From an uncultured Bacteroidales bacterium (GTDB taxonomy: Bacteria; Bacteroidota; Bacteroidia; Bacteroidales; Paludibacteraceae), in contig ONHW01000003.1 of assembly GCA_900317745.1 (NCBI GenBank), forward strand, positions 1 to 64,000: 64,000 nt of DNA, written 5' to 3'. A program made the position numbers and the translations under genes. Below are positions 58,738-64,000 of this stretch, in pieces (positions within the stretch are counted from its first letter, which is position 1; each line of letters opens with the position of its first letter). Below the pieces are notes generated by a model. It did not search any database. It saw nothing but the letters and a program-made list of their open reading frames with translations, and had not been told where the DNA came from.

Positions 58738-59478
58738 ATGAAAGTGTATTATGTTAACTCGCCACAGTGGCGGGAGAGTGATGTGGCAACAGCATTTGCA
58801 AAAGTAGGAAATCTTATACGAAATAATAGTAATATCAAGACGATTACTTTTCTCGTTGGACAGCAAAGTCAATTTGGTATGCTTGCTCCATTGAAATTTA
58901 CACATAAACAAATTGCCAATCATGGTCTCCGAACAACTGATGGATACAATATCCAGTTTAGAACATTAAAGACCTATCATCCAGATTACGTCTTTGCAAA
59001 TAATGCACCAAGTGAGATTTTAATTTCTATATGCATTCCGCCACAAAATCTTTATCAATTTGAAGATTATTCTGATATTGCATATTTGGTAGTCGTGCCG
59101 TGGACAATAACCGAGAATGAAGAATTTTTATCAGTCTATGAGGCCGAAGATTGTGAAACTGGGGAAATATGGACACCTCCGGCAGAAGTTGATGATAGAG
59201 TCGCAAATGCAATAGATTGGTTGTACGACACCTCGTACCCAAATGAAGGCTATCACCATCCGAACGATGAAAATCGTCTCAAGAATGTAGCTGTGAAGCT
59301 AAAGAAAATGCGTATCCCCGTTGATTATAATTCAATAGTATATTATTGTTTCAATCATGGATTTATTCCAAGTGCAGCGCGTAAAACCGCAGACTATATA
59401 ATCCGTGCCCAATCGCACGCCATGCAAATTCGAGATGCGTATAATAATTTAGAAAGCATTATCAATGCATCTCGTTAA
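58738..59478 (+). CDS. Unknown protein next to the serine protease
   Basis: The 246-residue protein begins MKVYYVNSPQWRESDVATAF. A Rossmann-like alternating pattern covers the first 130 residues (KTITFLVGQQSQFGM, DIAYLVVVPWTITENEEFLS). A helical C-terminal part contains DWLYDTSYPNEGYHHPNDEN and YYCFNHGFIPSAARKTADYI. I do not recognise a family. Its placement after the protease gene suggests a two-gene unit, possibly a sensor or a protein cleaved to trigger a response. Confidence 0.7.
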   Translation: MKVYYVNSPQWRESDVATAFAKVGNLIRNNSNIKTITFLVGQQSQFGMLAPLKFTHKQIANHGLRTTDGYNIQFRTLKTYHPDYVFANNAPSEILISICIPPQNLYQFEDYSDIAYLVVVPWTITENEEFLSVYEAEDCETGEIWTPPAEVDDRVANAIDWLYDTSYPNEGYHHPNDENRLKNVAVKLKKMRIPVDYNSIVYYCFNHGFIPSAARKTADYIIRAQSHAMQIRDAYNNLESIINASR

Positions 59479-59517
59479 TCTCTTTATTACAATACAGAAA
59501 ACAACCATTACTTATTG

Positions 59518-59884
59518 TTCAATAGTTCGTTAAAAATTTGACGTTATATATATCGCTAAGCGGTCGCTTTCAGACCAAATAGCATGAGATCTTTGAAATA
59601 GTGTTCTTTTTGCCCTGGATTTTTATGCAAGTTCGGTGTTTGCCCGAACGTTGATAAAAATCTTTCAATGAACAATGCACTATGAAACAGTAACATCGTT
59701 TGATACTGCCAAGTTGCTAAATTCAGCCACTTGCGCAAGTCTTTAAACAAAAATTTTTACATCAAAGAGCACTTTTTTTGAAGGCTTTTCGTCATAGCCA
59801 ACGCAACTGTTGAATAAAATAGTCCGGTAGTATTTAACTGCCACAATATAAAACTGTTATTAAAAATTTAACGAACTATTGAAT
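59518..59884. mobile_element. Insertion sequence remnant with terminal inverted repeats
   Basis: TTCAATAGTTCGTTAA at 59518-59533 is repeated inverted at 59869-59884. Between them the minus-strand frame 59556-59750 (MFKDLRKWLNLATWQYQTML, then HSALFIERFL and EHYFKDLMLFGLKATA) looks like a transposase C-terminus. The rest of the transposase gene is gone, leaving 367 bp. No clear target-site duplication is visible. Confidence 0.65.
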
Positions 59885-59925
59885 GATATAACGAATAAAA
59901 TAGACTGTTGCGGATGCAATGTATA
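59885..59925 (+). pseudogene. Second relic of the iron-sulfur gene start
   Basis: ATAACGAATAAAATAGACTG and TTGCGGATGCAATG match 46710-46743, encoding NKIDCCGCN. The match ends abruptly in both places, so two broken copies of one gene start flank the defence island. One IS remnant end abuts this copy. Confidence 0.65.
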
Positions 59926-60003
59926 TCGGGAAGGACAGCATTTAAATAAGTTGCATTATTAGAATGGTGTAATTCTCATCATTAAAATTGCCAAATATTC
60001 GTA

Positions 60004-60080
60004 TTTAGATTAAAAATCTAAACTTTTTTGCGAATATTTGGTTGTTTTCTTGTTTATATGGATTTTTTTTCGTATCTTTG
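60004..60080 (+). promoter_or_regulatory. SIR2 operon promoter cassette
   Basis: The palindrome TTTAGATTAAAAATCTAAA (60004-60022), then GCGAATATTTGGTTGTTTTC, TTG (60050-60052), 20 nt and TATCTTTG (60073-60080). The whole block of about 85 bp is repeated near 44231-44315, where the -7 box is degenerate. Confidence 0.75.
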
Positions 60081-60106
60081 CGCGCTGAAATAGAATACAA
60101 AAAGAT

Positions 60107-61033
60107 ATGGATAATGCAATACTATTTGGGAATGGATTTAATCGCATAGCCGGAAATGGCATGTCTTGGGAAGAACTTTTAATGGATCTTGCCAAGGTTA
60201 GCCATTTGCCATCAGATAGTAATACACTCAATTACGAGTGCATCTTCATGAATATCTGTAATGGAGGATGGAAACTAGGGAAAGATCGTGTAGTGCAGAC
60301 GGAATACGGTTTGAAATGCCAAATTGCAGATGCATGTAAATCTTTTCGTACAGGGCCTATATATGAAGAACTAGCACATCTGCCAGTAAGTGTTTATCTG
60401 ACGACTAATTATGATGGCGTGTTGGACCGAACCTTTACAAAAATGGGCTATGAATATAATAGGAATACGTCATGTACGACGGAGTCAATTTATAGTATCC
60501 GTAGATGTCATGCTTATCAGAAACCCTATAGTGGAATGGATAAAAGAATCTTTCCTATCCACGGAGAGCACGCTGTCCCTAAATCGATTATGATAGGGTA
60601 TGATCATTATTGCGGTTCGTTGGGAAAATTAGATGATTTCTTCAAAGGGAACTATGCATATACACAAAATGAGAAAGTGATCAAACTCCCACGTCTGCTG
60701 GAGCGACTTGCAAATGTTGGAAGTATGAGCAATATAGGCGCCTATTGGCCGGATTATTTCTTTACGCATAATATACATATCATCGGACTGGGATTACAAT
60801 TGGTGGAAACTGATTTATGGTGGGTGTTAAACAAGAGAAGCCGCAATATGCAGTTGACTGATTCGATTAAGAATAAGATATATTTCTACGGAGATCCGGA
60901 TGAGCAGATAACCAATTTGCTGGAAGCATTTGATGTTGATGTCGTCCGTGTTCCAGCGAAAGACCCGAAAGAACCGGCATCATGGGCGGAGGCTTATCGA
61001 ATAATGATGGCTGAAATGTGGAAAAGAATTTAG
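60107..61033 (+). CDS. SIR2 family protein, short
   Basis: The 308-residue protein begins AILFGNGFNRIAGNGMSWEE, a SIR2-like glycine motif. It contains VYLTTNYDGVLDRTFTKMGY, the Asn-Tyr-Asp of SIR2 NAD sites, and RIFPIHGEHAVPKSIMIGYD, with the catalytic-position His. HNIHIIGLGLQLVETDLWWV follows. SIR2 domains in defence proteins hydrolyse NAD during abortive infection. It overlaps or abuts the second SIR2 gene, and both share the promoter at 60050-60080. Confidence 0.88.
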   Translation: MDNAILFGNGFNRIAGNGMSWEELLMDLAKVSHLPSDSNTLNYECIFMNICNGGWKLGKDRVVQTEYGLKCQIADACKSFRTGPIYEELAHLPVSVYLTTNYDGVLDRTFTKMGYEYNRNTSCTTESIYSIRRCHAYQKPYSGMDKRIFPIHGEHAVPKSIMIGYDHYCGSLGKLDDFFKGNYAYTQNEKVIKLPRLLERLANVGSMSNIGAYWPDYFFTHNIHIIGLGLQLVETDLWWVLNKRSRNMQLTDSIKNKIYFYGDPDEQITNLLEAFDVDVVRVPAKDPKEPASWAEAYRIMMAEMWKRI

Positions 61034-61047
61034 ATATAAATCAATCT

Positions 61048-63909
61048 ATGGGCAATACAATACATTCACATATACTGCAATTGCAAGAGGCGATGAAACA
61101 GAATCGGCTCGTGGTGTTTGTCGGTGCAGGAGCATCCGCGTCGGTTGGTGTGCCAATATGGGCGAAGTTGATACAGTCTTTCAAATCGGAATTACCACCG
61201 GAGATGTATGATGAGGGAGATTCTCTGAAAACGGCAGAAGTGTATCGTGAGCTGCGAGGGGATGTAGAGTATCTTTCTCATGTAAAGAAAGTATTGCGAT
61301 GTGGAGAGGTGAGTTGTTGTGCTGTGCATGATGCAATTATGCACTTAAATCCATGTCATATAGTGACAACCAATTATGATGATTTGTTAGAGCAAGCAGC
61401 CGTTCAAAATAACAAACAATATTATGTAGTAGCGAAGGATGAGGACTTACCCTTGAATAAGGGAGAAAAGATGATAATCAAGATGCACGGTGATTTTACT
61501 AATAACAACATCGTGTTAACGGAGAATGATTATTACGATTATAGGCGGAATTTTCCTTTAATTAATTCCTTCCTGATGTCTTTGTTTGCCACAAAAGTTG
61601 TTCTTTTTGTAGGCTTTTCATTTAACGATATTAATCTCAAATTTATACTTCGTCAAGTATCGCGTGTTCTGGGAGACAAGATGCAACGAGTATATTTGCT
61701 GACTGATGAAAATAAGGATGCTTTGGCATATTCTTACTATAAGAGTAAATCGGTTCAACTTCTATCGATCCCAGAAAGCGTATCCTCAGAGATCTTAAAA
61801 GAACAAAGGATTGAATGTAAAGGTGTTGAAGAGCTAACAGGACATAGCAAAGCGTTGTGTCAATCGTTATGTGTACTATGTAATTATGATCCGTATTATA
61901 ATTCCCTAATAGAAAAATCCATAGACGCATTGACATCCTATAGAGATGAGATGCGATATTACGGGAAGTATTTAGAGCTTGTATTCAATACGTCAACCAA
62001 ACCATGGATGCGATTGGACGAGAACTCCATCGTATTACAGTCGGATCATTATAAGAAACAGTTTGAGGACATAACTGAATTAAGTAAATCTCCATCGGAC
62101 AAGTATAAAAAAATCGAAGCCGATGTAAATCGGATCAAGCAGAGATTATATGAAAACGGAATACGAGCGGTAAATGATAAACCTCTGTATAAGAACGAGC
62201 AAGAAGCGGAATTGGTCAATACGAAAATTGAGGATGCTCTAAACGGATTCTATCAATTAGCATTTGATGATATTGAAGAAACGTGGCAGCATTTGACTCA
62301 GCGTTCCTTAAATTATACGATAGATGATTTGGCGCTTCCGTTCTTGCAATACCGTTTAGGTATGTATTTTGACGCATATCGAACATACAAGATGTTGGCA
62401 CCCGAAATGTGGAAACATCGCAAATACGTTCTCTATTTCGTCTGCTTGTATAATATGAATGCAACGTTCGGTAGAGCCTTTATGCAGATGTCGTTTCGCA
62501 AGGAGGAGACAACTCAAGAGATGGACTATGTGCAGAAATTCCGTTTAGTCGATATCCTGGACGCTATACCGATCGATAAAAATATCAAAGAGATTTTGAA
62601 TGGCCTTGCAACGGGTGGACAACTTAAAGATCTCCGAATAAAGACGAGTGAGTTGGCAGACAAACTATTTGAGCAGCGGAGGAGTGCAGAAGGAGGTGGC
62701 TGGTCTATTAATAGCCATGTCATACTCTTGTTGCAGGAGTATGTCCATGCATTTCATTTCTGCAACGACAATTATATCATCACAGATGCCCATGAGAATG
62801 CTAAGAATGCATTTGTAAAAATAGGAGAAGGATTGATCCATAGTGTGCTCACAAAAGAGTATAAAGAAACACCAGCTTCTAAACTTGATGCAATGCCGAC
62901 TATGTCGGTAATACTATACGTTTTCCTTATTGGAACAGATAATTTGAAAAAAGTATTAGTGAAGGCAGATGGCAATAAGATTCCGGTAGATGATGGATTC
63001 AAAGAATGGCTTAATGTTCTTGTGCATAATATGGCTGAAGATATTGCCAAGAATCCAAGAGAACACATGCTTAACAATCGATTGGCTTTATCCTACATGA
63101 GTAATATTGTTCTGCTGCAAAATGCTATTGATAATCCTTTAGAAATGCCGGAACTATATAAGCTTTTGGCGGCATATTGGGGTAATGGTATACAAATAGA
63201 CAATTCGGTTAAGATGGCATTGAGACGAATCATTAGGATGCAGATGCCAAGTCCAAAAGATGCGTTACAATTACTTGCGAGCATATCTGAAGCATTAGGC
63301 ACTAACGAAGCGACAGAGGCTAATATCATTCATGATTTGGCAGAGATTGTACACGAAGGAGGACTGGAAATGTCTCATTTCCCGAATTTGAACTTTGTTT
63401 TCCAAAATCAAGGTATAGAATGCTTGTCGGCATATTATCATGCACTATCTCCGGAGGATCAAAAGGGTTTGAAAGAATATATACGGAATAGTGTAACAAA
63501 TATGTGCGATTTAATGAATGCGGAAAGGCGTGCAAAAGCACATTTTGTCACGAAAGAACTATTAGAAAAATTGTCACCAACGATAGGTCAGGAGCATAAA
63601 CTATATATCGAACCGGAGGAATTGACCTGCCGAATGCTCGTTCAGCTATTGCATGACGATTACTATGCGGATCTTCATGAAACGATAGAATCGCTAAAGA
63701 AAGAGAATGCAGTATTGCGGTTTTTATGCGCTCCCGAAGAATATGCTGTGAAGGATATTAAGGTCCATTGGCTGAGGCATGTTAATGAAGATCAGTTGAA
63801 GGTATTGCTAAAAAATAAAGAAATGCGTAAACTTGTGGCTATCTATTGTGAAAGTCATCCGGAAGAGAGGTATTTGAAAGAAAAGCTTTGGAAATTTGAA
63901 ATGGAATAA
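61048..63909 (+). CDS. Large SIR2-domain protein, probable defence NADase
   Basis: The 953-residue protein has an N-terminal SIR2 domain of about 270 residues: LVVFVGAGASASVGVPIWAK, CHIVTTNYDDLLEQAAVQ, MIIKMHGDFTNNNIVLTEND and VVLFVGFSFNDINLKFILRQ, with the catalytic His in KMHGD. About 680 residues of helical repeats follow. The architecture resembles defence-associated sirtuins (DSR-type), where the helical part recognises a phage protein and releases NADase activity. The ATG at 61048 is preferred; GTG 61018 inside the previous gene is an alternative. The final 90 bases of the window hold nothing identifiable. Confidence 0.88.
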   Translation: MGNTIHSHILQLQEAMKQNRLVVFVGAGASASVGVPIWAKLIQSFKSELPPEMYDEGDSLKTAEVYRELRGDVEYLSHVKKVLRCGEVSCCAVHDAIMHLNPCHIVTTNYDDLLEQAAVQNNKQYYVVAKDEDLPLNKGEKMIIKMHGDFTNNNIVLTENDYYDYRRNFPLINSFLMSLFATKVVLFVGFSFNDINLKFILRQVSRVLGDKMQRVYLLTDENKDALAYSYYKSKSVQLLSIPESVSSEILKEQRIECKGVEELTGHSKALCQSLCVLCNYDPYYNSLIEKSIDALTSYRDEMRYYGKYLELVFNTSTKPWMRLDENSIVLQSDHYKKQFEDITELSKSPSDKYKKIEADVNRIKQRLYENGIRAVNDKPLYKNEQEAELVNTKIEDALNGFYQLAFDDIEETWQHLTQRSLNYTIDDLALPFLQYRLGMYFDAYRTYKMLAPEMWKHRKYVLYFVCLYNMNATFGRAFMQMSFRKEETTQEMDYVQKFRLVDILDAIPIDKNIKEILNGLATGGQLKDLRIKTSELADKLFEQRRSAEGGGWSINSHVILLLQEYVHAFHFCNDNYIITDAHENAKNAFVKIGEGLIHSVLTKEYKETPASKLDAMPTMSVILYVFLIGTDNLKKVLVKADGNKIPVDDGFKEWLNVLVHNMAEDIAKNPREHMLNNRLALSYMSNIVLLQNAIDNPLEMPELYKLLAAYWGNGIQIDNSVKMALRRIIRMQMPSPKDALQLLASISEALGTNEATEANIIHDLAEIVHEGGLEMSHFPNLNFVFQNQGIECLSAYYHALSPEDQKGLKEYIRNSVTNMCDLMNAERRAKAHFVTKELLEKLSPTIGQEHKLYIEPEELTCRMLVQLLHDDYYADLHETIESLKKENAVLRFLCAPEEYAVKDIKVHWLRHVNEDQLKVLLKNKEMRKLVAIYCESHPEERYLKEKLWKFEME

Positions 63910-64000
63910 ATGAAAGAAACGCAGCCGGAAGGAAGTGTTATGATCTGATATCGCAGAATGAATAATGTCATGGGAAGATAAAACCATGAATAAATCAATT

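Noticed and set aside
47290-63909. A classical Thoeris system using the SIR2 genes as ThsA
   Set aside because: The SIR2 genes are 10 kb away, have their own promoter and lack a visible SLOG or membrane ThsA layout.

Overview
The window is chromosomal DNA from a member of the Bacteroidota, most likely order Bacteroidales. Nearly every readable promoter has the Bacteroidota form (TTG or TTTG, about 20 nt, then TAnnTTTG), ribosome binding sites are weak, and the housekeeping genes (Bacteroidota-type LptD, HU, RNase E/G, a tiny basic mS38-like protein) fit that phylum. I cannot name a genus from sequence alone.

Layout. 1-2172: a DUF4143-type ATPase gene on the minus strand, set between two copies of a promoter-bearing repeat. 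2173-12341: core genes: lptD, mutY, HU, a 29-residue basic protein, RNase E/G, a GAF-domain methionine sulfoxide reductase, a HAD phosphatase, a YbaK-type editing protein, DUF456, rubrerythrin and rubredoxin. 12625-16368: a 6S-like structured RNA followed by a GtrA/GtrB/membrane glycosylation operon ending in a dead glf gene. 16369-22494: a second ATPase flanked by matching hairpins, then a DUF488-DUF488-Pif1-type helicase operon. 22514-25290: superoxide dismutase, D-aminoacyl-tRNA deacylase, O6-alkylguanine methyltransferase and a uracil-DNA-glycosylase-fold protein. 23675-27209: a four-copy interspersed repeat family around a GxxExxY gene.

27237-42317 is one long surface-polysaccharide operon, with many 1-14 bp overlaps: Wzt-type ABC ATPase, GT56 (WecF-like) transferase, RraA-like, ATP-grasp and DegT-like proteins, MBOAT with an SGNH-like partner, WecE-type aminotransferase, deacetylase, several glycosyltransferases and an acyltransferase. 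It suggests a modified, partly O-acetylated surface glycan possibly containing a 4-amino-4,6-dideoxyhexose. Two S23/Avd-like four-helix-bundle genes (40897, 43812) sit at its end.

42314-64000 is a decaying accessory and defence island: broken genes (acetyltransferase, DUF2971, DUF1016, Fe-S protein, GNAT), a third ATPase, a four-gene TIR/Thoeris-like cluster, a Fic protein, an HNH protein, an undescribed four-gene module (soluble protein, 3-TM protein, DUF262 protein, SMC-like ATPase), a Clp-fold serine protease with an unknown partner, an IS remnant and two consecutive SIR2 genes.

The most unusual feature is a dispersed set of degenerate 7-11 nt quasi-tandem repeats. They lie in intergenic gaps, inside coding regions as in-frame insertions into otherwise normal proteins (MutY, HAD, helicase, MBOAT, WecE, three glycosyltransferases, acyltransferase), on both sides of both four-helix-bundle genes, and at the break points of several dead genes. 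I regard these repeats together with the Avd-like genes as the best candidate for an undescribed system here.
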